Positions 17,400 through 25,490 of a stretch of DNA of 64,000 nucleotides are shown here, in pieces (within the stretch, counting starts at the first letter, position 1; every line of letters starts with the position of its first letter). The notes under the pieces were generated by a model. It had not been told where the DNA came from and did no database searches. It saw only the letters and a list, made by a program, of their open reading frames with translations. The position numbers were made by a program, and so were the translations under genes. The stretch comes from Brooklawnia sp963780175 (GTDB lineage Bacteria; Actinomycetota; Actinomycetes; Propionibacteriales; Propionibacteriaceae). The stretch is from NCBI GenBank assembly GCA_963780175.1, contig CAWAAT010000006.1, forward strand, positions 81,082-145,081. Reading direction: 5' to 3'.

Positions 17400-19337
17400 T
17401 CAGCCCACCAGAGCCGTGACGAGCATCTTCACCAGCCAGGCGGCCACCCAGGCCAGGCCGGTCATGTAGAGGAAGGCTATTGTCGGCCACTTCCAGCCCC
17501 CGGACTCGCGGCGTAACGTCGCGATCGTCGAGGTGCACTGCAACGCGAAGGCGAAATAGACCAGTAGCGCGGCCACCACACCCGCGGTGAACAGGGGTTC
17601 GGAGGCGTGCGCGCCAGAGGTCCAGACCATCTGTTCGAGTGCCGCCCGCGGGTTCTCGGGGTCCTGCGCGGAGGCCATCTGGCCGAGTGTGGCGACGAAC
17701 ACCTCCCGGGCACCCATCGCTCCGAGTAGCCCGACGGTGATGCGCCAGTCGAAGCCCAGCGGCTCGAACACCGGTTGGACGGCCTTGCCGAGGGCTGCGG
17801 CCGCCGAGTTGTCCAACTGGTAGGTGGCCACTGCCACGGGATCGCCCACGTTCACCCCGGACGCCGACATCGCCTCCGGCGAGGCCACCGGCAGCGCCAG
17901 CAGGGCCCACAGCAGCAGCGACATGCCCAGGATGATGCCCGCCACCCGGGCCACGAATCCGGCGCAGGCGTCCCAGACCGCTCGCGCCATCTCACGCAGC
18001 GACGGCAGTCGGTAACTGGGCATCTCCATGTAGAACGGCAATGCCGGCCCCTTGCCGTGCAGCAGGTGCTTGAAGACCCAGGCTGCCGACATCGTGGCCA
18101 GCGCCCCGAGCAGGTACAGCGCGAACATCACCAGGCCCTGCAACCCGAAGGGCCCCCACCGGACGTCCGCCGGTACCAGCAGCCCGATCAGCAGCGCGTA
18201 CACCGGCAGCCGGGCCGAGCACGTCATCAGCGGCGCGGTCATCATGGTCGCGATCCGGTCACGGGCGGAAGGCAGCGTCCGGGTCGCCATGATGCCGGGC
18301 ACCGCACAGGCCACCGACGAGAGCATCGCAACGAACGCCCGGCCCTCCAGGCCGGCCCGGCCCATCACCCGGTCCATCAGGAAGGCGACCCTCGACATAT
18401 ATCCGGTCGACTCGAGCAGCGAGATCATCGCGAACAGCAGGGCGATCTGCGGGAGGAACGCCAGCACGCCGCCGACCCCACCCAGCAGCCCGTCGGCAAG
18501 CAGACTCGCCAGCCAGTCGATGCCGATGCCGGCCCGCACACGTTCTGCGAGCCACCCGAACAGCGACTCGATGAGTCCCTGGAGGGGCGCGGCCAGGGTG
18601 AAGATCACCTGAAAGAAGCTCACCATTGCCGCGAAGAAGACGATGGTTCCCCAGACCGGGTGTAGCAGCACGGCATCGATGCGCCGCGTCCGGGCGTCGA
18701 CCATCGGCGGCTGGAAGCCAGCGCTGCGCAGCACCGAGGTGATCCAACCCGTGACGTGCCGCGGATCGGTGGGCGCGGGAATCGCAGGCGCGGGCCATGA
18801 CTCCACGTCGGCGAGGGCAAGCCTCAAGTCGTGCAGGTGGGCGCGGTTGCCCGACGTGACCACCATGACCCGGTGTCCGATCGCCCGGGAGAGCAATTTG
18901 ACGTCCAGGGCTCCCTGGCGTCGGGCCAGTTCGTCGCTGAAGGTGAGGACGGCGAGAGTGGGCAGCCCCAGCTGCTGCACCTGGGCCAGCAGACCCAGCG
19001 AACGTTGCAGGCTCGTCGCGTCCAGCACGACGGCCAGCGCGTCCGGACGCTCGCCGCTGTGCAGGTCGAGGGCCTGCGCCACGACCTGTTCGTCGGGGCT
19101 GATGGGATCGAGGGAGTAGGAGCCGGGCAGGTCCTCGAGGACGATGTCCTCGTGGCCCACTTTGATGGAGCCGGTGTACTTGCTGACGGTGACGCCCGGG
19201 TAGTTGGCAGCCTTGACGCCCAGGCCCGTCAGCGCGTTGAAGAGGGTGGACTTGCCGGCGTTGGGATTCCCCACCAAGGCGATGCGTCGCGCGGCGTGCC
19301 CAGTTGTCGCACCGGCGGGTGCGTCATGGCACGTCAT
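17400..19337 (-). CDS. feoB: Ferrous iron transport protein B (645 aa)
   Basis: GTP-dependent Fe2+ importer of the cytoplasmic membrane. The N-terminal G domain has G1 GNPNAGKST at residues 23-31, a G3 region DLPGSYSL and a switch region NYPGVTVSK, followed by two Gate/nucleoside-recognition membrane regions with about eight to ten transmembrane segments. The protein ends with a membrane segment and lacks a long C-terminal tail. The ATG at 19337 is two bases after the feoA stop; the reading frame upstream of it lies within feoA. No feoC is seen; an nfu gene takes the third position. Confidence 0.95.
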   Translation of the reverse strand: MTCHDAPAGATTGHAARRIALVGNPNAGKSTLFNALTGLGVKAANYPGVTVSKYTGSIKVGHEDIVLEDLPGSYSLDPISPDEQVVAQALDLHSGERPDALAVVLDATSLQRSLGLLAQVQQLGLPTLAVLTFSDELARRQGALDVKLLSRAIGHRVMVVTSGNRAHLHDLRLALADVESWPAPAIPAPTDPRHVTGWITSVLRSAGFQPPMVDARTRRIDAVLLHPVWGTIVFFAAMVSFFQVIFTLAAPLQGLIESLFGWLAERVRAGIGIDWLASLLADGLLGGVGGVLAFLPQIALLFAMISLLESTGYMSRVAFLMDRVMGRAGLEGRAFVAMLSSVACAVPGIMATRTLPSARDRIATMMTAPLMTCSARLPVYALLIGLLVPADVRWGPFGLQGLVMFALYLLGALATMSAAWVFKHLLHGKGPALPFYMEMPSYRLPSLREMARAVWDACAGFVARVAGIILGMSLLLWALLALPVASPEAMSASGVNVGDPVAVATYQLDNSAAAALGKAVQPVFEPLGFDWRITVGLLGAMGAREVFVATLGQMASAQDPENPRAALEQMVWTSGAHASEPLFTAGVVAALLVYFAFALQCTSTIATLRRESGGWKWPTIAFLYMTGLAWVAAWLVKMLVTALVG

Positions 19338-19338
19338 C

Positions 19339-19638
19339 TCAGGCCACTCGCACCACGATGCGGTCGGCCTCGCTGCGACGAAGCAACATCTCGCTGCCTC
19401 CGACAAGGAAGAGCAGCGGGTCACGCAGCGGGGCACGACGCACCAACTCGACCTCCACCCCTTGGGCGAAGCCCAGGTCGAACAACCGCCTGCTGATGGT
19501 CATGTCGCTGTGTTCGCGAAATCCGGCGATAACGCCGCGCTGACCGCACTCGAGGCGTCCCATTGCCACACAGCCGGCTTCCTCGGCATCGCACACGTCG
19601 AGGCAGCGATCGCACAACCGCGTCACCACCGACTTCAT
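19339..19638 (-). CDS. feoA: Ferrous iron transport protein A with Cys-rich N-terminal extension
   Basis: SH3-like FeoA domain (ECGQRGVIAGF to RRSEADRIVVRV), the cytoplasmic partner of FeoB. The annotated ATG at 19638 gives 99 residues, the first 25 of which carry four cysteines (C9, C12, C16, C23). Typical FeoA proteins are about 75 residues, which would correspond to the ATG at 19563 (MGRLECGQRG). The DtxR/IdeR-like box ends only a few bases before 19638, so with the long form the mRNA would be almost leaderless; with the short form a normal leader remains. Either start is possible. Confidence 0.85.
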   Translation of the reverse strand: MKSVVTRLCDRCLDVCDAEEAGCVAMGRLECGQRGVIAGFREHSDMTISRRLFDLGFAQGVEVELVRRAPLRDPLLFLVGGSEMLLRRSEADRIVVRVA

Positions 19639-19642
19639 AGAG

Positions 19643-19661
19643 AAAGGTTAGCATACCCTAA
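19643..19661. promoter_or_regulatory. DtxR/IdeR-like iron box at feoA promoter
   Basis: AAAGGTTAGCATACCCTAA on the plus strand reads TTAGGGTATGCTAACCTTT toward feoA. Compared with the 19-bp DtxR/IdeR consensus TTAGGTTAGSCTAACCTAA, about 15 positions agree and both half-sites are present. Repression of feoAB-nfu under iron sufficiency is the expected effect. Confidence 0.7.
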
Positions 19662-19768
19662 CCAGGTTGCCGGGAGTGGGTGACAACACTCCCGCATGTC
19701 GGTTGCCGCTGGGCGCTCGGCCAAAACTTCGGCGCCGTTCGTGAGGCCGCCCGTGCCACGATGGACTG

Positions 19769-20809
19769 GTGCCGACCTACCTGATGCTGCTGAGCCCGTC
19801 CGCCAACCGGGTCTATCGGCAGGCCACGCCCGCCCTGGCGGCAGCCGAACTGGCGATCACCGCACCCTTCGCCTCCCAGATTCACCAGACCAGACTGGGC
19901 GGCGCGGACGCGCTGCAGTTCGTGACCGACGACGTGGACCTGTCCGTTCTCGGTGCCCAGCACGCCCAGCTGGTGACATTCGAGAAGCAGGGCGATCTGC
20001 TCCGGCCCCTCGACGTGCCCGACCTGTCGGTTACCGACGACGATCTGGTCACGATCCCCAAGTACCAGGGCAAGACGAACGAGAGTTTCACCCGGTTGTT
20101 GCTGCACCTGACGCTCAGCCAAGTGCGGAGTCCGGGCCCTCTGGAGGTGCTCGATCCGTTGGCAGGCCGGGGCACCACCCTGCTGGCAGCCTGGCAGGCG
20201 GGCCACCATGGGTTCGGGGTGGAGGCCGACGACAAGGCCTTCGAGGCCCTGGCCAGCTACCTCAAGACCTACCTGCGCACCAAGCGGATCAAACACTCCG
20301 CCCGAGTGTCCCCCGTCCGCCGGGACGGCCGGTCGGTCGGCCAGCGGTTCGACGCCGAGGCCCGCCTCGGGGATGCCACCCAGGACCAGCCGGCACGCCC
20401 ACACCTGCCGACGCTGAACATGACCGTGTTCACCGGGGACACCCGGGACTCGGCCACGCTGTTCGGCCGTAAGAGATTCGATGCGATCGTCACCGACGCA
20501 CCCTACGGGGTGGTGCACGGCGCTGCGACCGCCGCGGGCGACGAGGGACGCGGGCCTCGAACACCCCGACATCGCGAGCGCACCCCAAGGGCGTTGCTGG
20601 CGGAGGCCCTCCCGGTGTGGCGTGGCCAGCTCAAGGCGGGCGGTGCGCTGGGCATCTCGTGGAACACGTTCACCTTGTCGCGCGCAGAGCTCGTCGCCAT
20701 GCTGGCCGACGCGGGCCTGAGTGTGCGCGACGAGGGCCCCTGGCGCGATTTCGAGCACCGCGTGGACGCCGCCATCGTGCGCGATCTCGCGGTGGCCACG
20801 TGCCCGTGA
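19769..20809 (+). CDS. TRM11-family SAM-dependent methyltransferase (346 aa)
   Basis: The C-terminal half is a Rossmann-type methyltransferase: SAM-binding motif VLDPLAGRGTTLLAAWQAG near residue 127, the acidic motif GFGVEADDKA, and a catalytic motif TDAPYGV where the classical form is (D/N)PPY. The family includes tRNA guanine-N2 methyltransferases related to Trm11; the actinobacterial members are not well characterised. The start is GTG at 19769 (VPTYLMLLSPSANR). No partner gene is evident; sixA follows after 27 bases. Confidence 0.75.
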   Translation: MPTYLMLLSPSANRVYRQATPALAAAELAITAPFASQIHQTRLGGADALQFVTDDVDLSVLGAQHAQLVTFEKQGDLLRPLDVPDLSVTDDDLVTIPKYQGKTNESFTRLLLHLTLSQVRSPGPLEVLDPLAGRGTTLLAAWQAGHHGFGVEADDKAFEALASYLKTYLRTKRIKHSARVSPVRRDGRSVGQRFDAEARLGDATQDQPARPHLPTLNMTVFTGDTRDSATLFGRKRFDAIVTDAPYGVVHGAATAAGDEGRGPRTPRHRERTPRALLAEALPVWRGQLKAGGALGISWNTFTLSRAELVAMLADAGLSVRDEGPWRDFEHRVDAAIVRDLAVATCP

Positions 20810-20836
20810 CCACGTCTGGCCAGCTACCGTAGATCC

Positions 20837-21355
20837 ATGACCCGCACGCTCTTCCTGATGCGCCACGCCAAGGCGAAGGCTCACGACGTCAACGGGGACT
20901 TCGACCGGGAGCTGTCTCAGCGGGGCCGTGCACAGGCCCGGGAGGCGGGCCTGGAACTTGCCGGCCGCGGCATCCAGTTGGTGCTCTGCTCGTCATCGGC
21001 GCGCACCCGGCAGACCTACGAGGAACTCGGCCTGCGCACGCCAACCGGTGAACCGGTTCCGGCGGAGTTCATGGAAGCCCTGTATCTGGGCTCTGCCGAT
21101 CTCATCCGCCAGCGCATCGGCGAGATCGAGGATGACGTCACCGGACTGCTGGTGATCGGCCACTCACCGGGCATCCCGACCCTGGCAGCCGAACTCGCCT
21201 GGGCGTCCCAGCCCGGCCAGGCCGACCAGATCCAGTGCTGGTTCCCCACCTCGGCGTTCAGTGAGTTCCAGATCGACTCGAGCTGGTCGCAGCTGTCGGA
21301 CTCCGACGGCGGCGCGACACTCGCCGATGTCCGGCGTCCCCACAAGGATGTCTGA
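20837..21355 (+). CDS. SixA-like histidine phosphatase (172 aa)
   Basis: Member of the histidine phosphatase (phosphoglycerate mutase-like) superfamily. The catalytic RHG-type motif is LFLMRHAKAK at the N-terminus, followed by SSSARTRQTYEEL and the second histidine in VIGHSPGIP. Residue order and length fit SixA, which in E. coli dephosphorylates phosphohistidine proteins; the target here is unknown. Confidence 0.85.
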   Translation: MTRTLFLMRHAKAKAHDVNGDFDRELSQRGRAQAREAGLELAGRGIQLVLCSSSARTRQTYEELGLRTPTGEPVPAEFMEALYLGSADLIRQRIGEIEDDVTGLLVIGHSPGIPTLAAELAWASQPGQADQIQCWFPTSAFSEFQIDSSWSQLSDSDGGATLADVRRPHKDV

Positions 21356-21381
21356 GCCGCAATCAGGCCCGGTCGACCGTA

Positions 21382-22470
21382 TCAGCCCTCGGTGACGATC
21401 CAGACGTACAGCCCTTCAACTCCGTCCAGGCCCGTGCACGTGATCCCGTCGACCGCGACACACTCCAGCCGGTAGGTGCGGTTCGAGGCCGTGCTGAACG
21501 CCTCGATGACCACGCTGCCGGTCATGTCGAGACGCAGTTGGCCAGCCACCTCCGCGGCCAGGGCGCAGGACGTCTGCTGACCCGCCCAGAGGCCCGGGTC
21601 GCACTCCTTGGCGCCCGGCAGCATGGCCGGAGTCTGTTTGCCGGGCGGCGGGGCCGGAGGTTCGGGGGCCGGCGGTTCGGGGGCCGGCGGCTCGGCGGCT
21701 GGAGTCTCCTGCTCGGGCGCGGGATCGACCGGCGCAACGCTGCCGGGCGCTGCGGGAGTGGCGGATTGCCCGGCCCCAGCCGCCACCCGCGAGTCCAGCG
21801 TCAGCAACCGGACGGCGAGCACCAGCAGCACCAACAGGACCACTCCCAGCAAGGCCAGGATCCCGGCTACCTTGGCCGATGGCACCACGGTTGCCCCGAG
21901 TAGTTGGCTGACCGGTCGCAGCGGCGGCCCGGAGCGGCCGAGGGACTCCTCCGAGGTGTCGGCCATCCCGTAGTCGTCCCAGATGTTCAGCTCGCCGGGT
22001 TCGCGTTCGACCCTCACCAGTGGTTGGGCCGCGGCCATGGCCGGCGTGCTGGGGGCGACCGGGTTCGGGGTTTGGGCCCGGCGTTCCCTGTTGGCGGCAG
22101 CCGCCCTCTCGCCCACCCGCTTGAGACCGGCCTTGGTGCCGTGCCACCATCCCGGTCCGGTCGACTCGACCTCGCCGGCGGTGAGGCGGGTGGCGTCCCT
22201 GACCGCCTCTGCGTCGGCACCCGAGGCCGCCGGCACCACTACTGGAGGTTGCGTCGGGGGGACGACAGGCCCCGGCGTCTTGCTTGGCGCGATGCCCGGC
22301 AGTGCGTGAGCGGTACCGCCCGCGGAGGGTGCGTCCGGCGCGCCGATCTGATCAAGCAGACGGCGGGGGTCGGTCAGCCGGACCGAACCAGGAAAGGTGA
22401 GATCGGCCGCGCACTGCGCGCAGGCGCGGTCGTACGGACCGACCAACGACAGACAATTCGTGCAGTACAT
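21382..22470 (-). CDS. Zinc-ribbon membrane protein of unknown function (362 aa)
   Basis: The N-terminus is a zinc ribbon (MYCTNC then CAQCAADL). A long low-complexity cytoplasmic part follows, then one transmembrane segment (GILALLGVVLLVLLVLAVRLL, about residue 205), a Pro/Glu/Ala repeat (EPPAPEPPAPEPPAP) and a C-terminal domain with paired cysteines (ECD, TSCALA, LECVAVDGITC). I do not recognise a function. This layout is common among actinobacterial envelope proteins. It is divergent from the next gene. Confidence 0.75.
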   Translation of the reverse strand: MYCTNCLSLVGPYDRACAQCAADLTFPGSVRLTDPRRLLDQIGAPDAPSAGGTAHALPGIAPSKTPGPVVPPTQPPVVVPAASGADAEAVRDATRLTAGEVESTGPGWWHGTKAGLKRVGERAAAANRERRAQTPNPVAPSTPAMAAAQPLVRVEREPGELNIWDDYGMADTSEESLGRSGPPLRPVSQLLGATVVPSAKVAGILALLGVVLLVLLVLAVRLLTLDSRVAAGAGQSATPAAPGSVAPVDPAPEQETPAAEPPAPEPPAPEPPAPPPGKQTPAMLPGAKECDPGLWAGQQTSCALAAEVAGQLRLDMTGSVVIEAFSTASNRTYRLECVAVDGITCTGLDGVEGLYVWIVTEG

Positions 22471-22571
22471 CCGACTCCCACCGCTTCACCCCGCACCCAG
22501 GTGTGCGCTCCGCGCCTCTAGTGTTGGCAACACATCCGCAAGTCTGAAACCAACGCCCACTGGAGGTGACC

Positions 22572-23573
22572 GTGAGCAGTCCTGGCTCATCGACCACGTC
22601 CAAGGCTACCCGTCCTGGCCAGGCCAAGGGCCTGCGCGACAGGCTCGGCTGGTGGTGGCAGGCACCGGTCGGTGTGTTGGTCCTCAGCATCCTGGTCGTC
22701 ATGCTGACCGTCATCACCTTCGGCGCGACCCGTCCCAACACGGGCAACCCACCATCCCCCGGAAGCTCGACGAGCCCGGAACCCATCGGCCTGCCCACTG
22801 CCCTGGTGTCTGCTCCGCAGCTTTCCCCGGCGCCGGTTCTTCCCGAGTTGACTGCGGCGATCGAGCGGCTAGAGCAGAAGTATGACGTCCTGATCGGCTT
22901 GACGCTGAGTCAGGTCGCGCAACCGTTGCGCCACGACCAGGACACCTGGTACGGCGGGCGGTTACGTGGCGGACAAGCCTTCGCCACCATCGACGTGCCG
23001 ATGGCTCTCGCCGTGCTGGGGGACGCTCGCCAGCCACAACAGCGCGATTACCTCTTCAACAAGGCGCTTGCCGACGACTCGGCGGCAGCCGACGACGCCT
23101 TGTGGGCGTTCCTGGGCTCTGGCGAACAGGCCGCAGACAAGACCACCCGGGCGCTGCAAAGCTTCGGGGACTGGCGAACCCTCGTCCCTTCGGAGTCGCA
23201 GGCCAACAGCGAGGCGCCCTACCTGGACACCCAGTGGGCGCTGGACGCGCAGTCGAGGTTGGCCGGAGCGATGCTCTGCGACTTCGTGAAGGTTCACCCG
23301 GTGCTGTCGAAGATGAACGACCCTGCCGAGAGCGCCTGGGGACTGCAGGTGCAGCCCCTGAGCTACTCGAAGGGGGGCTGGGGACGGGCCGTCAACGGGG
23401 ACACCCTGGTTCGCCAGTTCGGCATCATGCGATTGGCTGACGGCACCGAGGTCGGCATCGCCATGGCTGCCTCATACGCCTCCCCAGACCCCGAGATCGG
23501 TAAGGGGGCGCTGACCGAGTTGGCCACCAGCGTCCGGAAGACCGCCCGTGGCATCGAGCCGGCGCACTGCTGA
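22572..23573 (+). CDS. Uncharacterised exported/membrane-anchored protein, possibly beta-lactamase-fold (333 aa)
   Basis: One N-terminal transmembrane segment (APVGVLVLSILVVMLTVITFG) is followed by an extracytoplasmic domain. The domain (LPELTAAIERLEQKYDVLIGLTL onward) recalls class A beta-lactamase-like serine hydrolases in layout, but I see no SxxK where the catalytic serine should be (the segment reads ATIDVPMALAV). If the fold is right, it is probably inactive as a hydrolase. GTG at 22572 is chosen, with GGAGG five bases before it; another GTG lies at 22566. Confidence 0.65.
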   Translation: MSSPGSSTTSKATRPGQAKGLRDRLGWWWQAPVGVLVLSILVVMLTVITFGATRPNTGNPPSPGSSTSPEPIGLPTALVSAPQLSPAPVLPELTAAIERLEQKYDVLIGLTLSQVAQPLRHDQDTWYGGRLRGGQAFATIDVPMALAVLGDARQPQQRDYLFNKALADDSAAADDALWAFLGSGEQAADKTTRALQSFGDWRTLVPSESQANSEAPYLDTQWALDAQSRLAGAMLCDFVKVHPVLSKMNDPAESAWGLQVQPLSYSKGGWGRAVNGDTLVRQFGIMRLADGTEVGIAMAASYASPDPEIGKGALTELATSVRKTARGIEPAHC

Positions 23574-23601
23574 GTCTCAGGGTCGCGATCCACACGACGC
23601 T

Positions 23602-23648
23602 GAAACGCAGTCGTAACCCCCGCCCGAATTCGGTCACCTCGTCGTTAC
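23602..23648. promoter_or_regulatory. GlnR-like binding sites upstream of amt
   Basis: Two pairs of half-sites with 11-bp period are visible: GAAAC-N6-GTAAC at 23602-23617 and GTCAC-N6-GTTAC at 23633-23648. They resemble the actinobacterial GlnR pattern gTnAC-N6-GaAAC and lie 46-92 bases before the amt start. The match is approximate. Confidence 0.45.
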
Positions 23649-23693
23649 CTGGCTACAACGCCACCGCAACGAGCGGACGGCAGTCTGTGGGAC

Positions 23694-25040
23694 ATGACGA
23701 TTCTCGAGATCAACGCAGGCGACACCGCCTGGGTGTTGGTGAGTGCCGCACTGGTGCTGCTGATGACCCCGGCGTTGGCCTTCTTCTACGGCGGCATGGT
23801 GCGCAGCAAGAGCGTGCTCAACATGATGATGATGTCCATGGTCACGATCGGCATCGTCGGGGTGCTCTGGGTCGGGTTTGGTTACTCGATGGCCTTCGGC
23901 GACTCGGTGGGTGGCCTGGTGGGCAATCCCTTCCAGTTCCTCGGGCTCTCCGCCCTCATGGACGCCACCGTCGGGACCATTCCGGCCCTCGTCTTCGCGG
24001 GCTTCCAGGCGGCGTTCGCGATCATCGCGGTGGCACTCGTCTCAGGTGCGGTCGCCGACCGCATGAAGTTCGGGGCGTGGTGCGCCTTCGCGGCCATCTG
24101 GGCGAGCGTGGTGTACTTCCCGGCGGCCCACTGGGTCTTCGCCTTCGACGGTCTGGCGGCTGAGTCCGGTGGCTTCATCGCCAACCAGGTCAAGGCGTTC
24201 GACTTCGCGGGCGGAACAGCGATCCACATCAACGCCGGCGCCGCGGCGCTGGCTCTGGCTCTGGTGCTCGGGCCGCGGATCGGATTCGGCAAGATTCCGA
24301 TGCGTCCGCACAACCTGACACTGGTCATGCTGGGTGCAGCACTGCTGTGGTTCGGTTGGTTCGGCTTCAACGCCGGTTCAGCGCTCGGCGCAGGCCCGTT
24401 GGCGGGTCTGGCCTGGGTGAACACCCTGGCCGCTCCGGCCGCGGCGATGCTGGCCTGGCTGGTGACCGAACGCGTCCGGGACGGCAATGCCACCTCGCTG
24501 GGCGCCGCTTCCGGGGTCGTCGCGGGACTCGTGGCGATCACCCCGGCCGCCGCAGTGGTCACCCCGATCAGCGCGATCGCGATCGGCGCCCTGGCGGGCG
24601 TCGGTTGCTCGATGGCCCTGTCGCTGAAGTACCGGTTCGGCTACGACGACTCCCTGGACGTCGTCGGTGTCCACCTGGTCGGCGGCCTGATCGGCACGCT
24701 TGCCATCGGGTTGTTCGCTGACGGCGCGCTGACCGGCAGCCCGGACACGGCCGGACTGCTGTTCGGCGGAGGGCTGGCCCAGCTCGGCCGTCAGGGCATC
24801 GGGGCAGGGGTCGTCCTGGTGTACTCCTTCGCGATGACCTGGCTGATTGCGCAACTCCTGAAGAGGACGATAGGCCTGCGCGTCAGCCCAGCCGCCGAGA
24901 CCAGCGGCATCGACATCGGTGAACACGCCGAGACCAGCTACGACCTGTCGAAAGTGCAGTACACCAGCTACAACGTCCGCAAGACCCTGCTGGTGCCCCT
25001 GGATGAGGCGACCAGGACGACCGAGGAGGTTTCGGCATGA
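23694..25040 (+). CDS. amt: Ammonium transporter (Amt family, 448 aa)
   Basis: Eleven-transmembrane ammonium channel. Family signatures: FFYGGMVRSKSVLNMMM at the N-terminus, DFAGGTAIHINAGAAALALAL in the middle, and the pore-lining histidine regions in GTAIHINAG and VVGVHLVGGLIGTL. The ATG at 23694 matches the family length. The stop overlaps the glnK start by four bases (ATGA), the usual amt-glnK coupling. Confidence 0.96.
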   Translation: MTILEINAGDTAWVLVSAALVLLMTPALAFFYGGMVRSKSVLNMMMMSMVTIGIVGVLWVGFGYSMAFGDSVGGLVGNPFQFLGLSALMDATVGTIPALVFAGFQAAFAIIAVALVSGAVADRMKFGAWCAFAAIWASVVYFPAAHWVFAFDGLAAESGGFIANQVKAFDFAGGTAIHINAGAAALALALVLGPRIGFGKIPMRPHNLTLVMLGAALLWFGWFGFNAGSALGAGPLAGLAWVNTLAAPAAAMLAWLVTERVRDGNATSLGAASGVVAGLVAITPAAAVVTPISAIAIGALAGVGCSMALSLKYRFGYDDSLDVVGVHLVGGLIGTLAIGLFADGALTGSPDTAGLLFGGGLAQLGRQGIGAGVVLVYSFAMTWLIAQLLKRTIGLRVSPAAETSGIDIGEHAETSYDLSKVQYTSYNVRKTLLVPLDEATRTTEEVSA

Positions 25041-25375
25041 AGCTCATCACAGCCATCCTGCGGGAAGACTCTGTAGACGACGTGCAGATCGCGCTGGCGA
25101 AGCGAGGGATCAGCGGCATGACCGTCACCGAGGTGAGCGGATACGCGCGCCAGCGCGGCCACACCGAGGTCTACCGGGGCGAGGAGTTCACCATCGACTT
25201 CATCACCAAGATCAGGGTTGACATGCTGGCCAAGGACGCGGACGTGGCCATGATCGTCGACACCATCTGCCAGGCCGCCAGAAGCGGCGCCGTCGGGGAC
25301 GGCAAGGTCTGGGTCCAGCCGGTGGAGGACGTCGTCCGGGTACGCACCGGGGAGCACGGCGAGTCAGCCATCTGA
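25037..25375 (+). CDS. glnK: P-II signalling protein (GlnK/GlnB) with Phe at the modification-site position
   Basis: 112-residue trimeric nitrogen-status sensor expected to gate the adjacent Amt. The P-II pattern is complete (MKLITAILRED, GMTVTEVSGYARQRGHTEVYRGEE, GAVGDGKVWVQPVEDVVRVRTGE). In the T-loop Tyr46 is kept, but position 51, the tyrosine uridylylated or adenylylated in many bacteria, is Phe (RGEEF). Covalent control at that site therefore seems lost, while ATP/ADP and 2-oxoglutarate binding should remain. Confidence 0.95.
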   Translation: MKLITAILREDSVDDVQIALAKRGISGMTVTEVSGYARQRGHTEVYRGEEFTIDFITKIRVDMLAKDADVAMIVDTICQAARSGAVGDGKVWVQPVEDVVRVRTGEHGESAI

Positions 25376-25385
25376 CCAACGAGAC

Positions 25386-25431
25386 AAGGCCCCGCCCTGC
25401 TGCGATCACCCTCGCAGCGGGGCGGGGCCTT
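25386..25431. terminator. Strong bidirectional terminator after glnK
   Basis: Twenty-base arms AAGGCCCCGCCCTGCTGCGA and TCGCAGCGGGGCGGGGCCTT pair with a single G-U type mismatch across a six-base loop. It lies ten bases past glnK, between it and the convergent amine oxidase gene. Confidence 0.85.
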
Positions 25432-25490
25432 GCGATGTTCGTCCGGCCGGCCGGGGGGATCAGCGTGTGGTGGACACGTCCGGGGGTGGA

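Noticed and set aside
19658..20884. Long minus-strand frame (408 codons) opposite the TRM11-like gene
   Set aside because: It is the antisense of a gene with clear methyltransferase motifs, and its translation is low-complexity Gln/Arg/Gly-rich without a domain.
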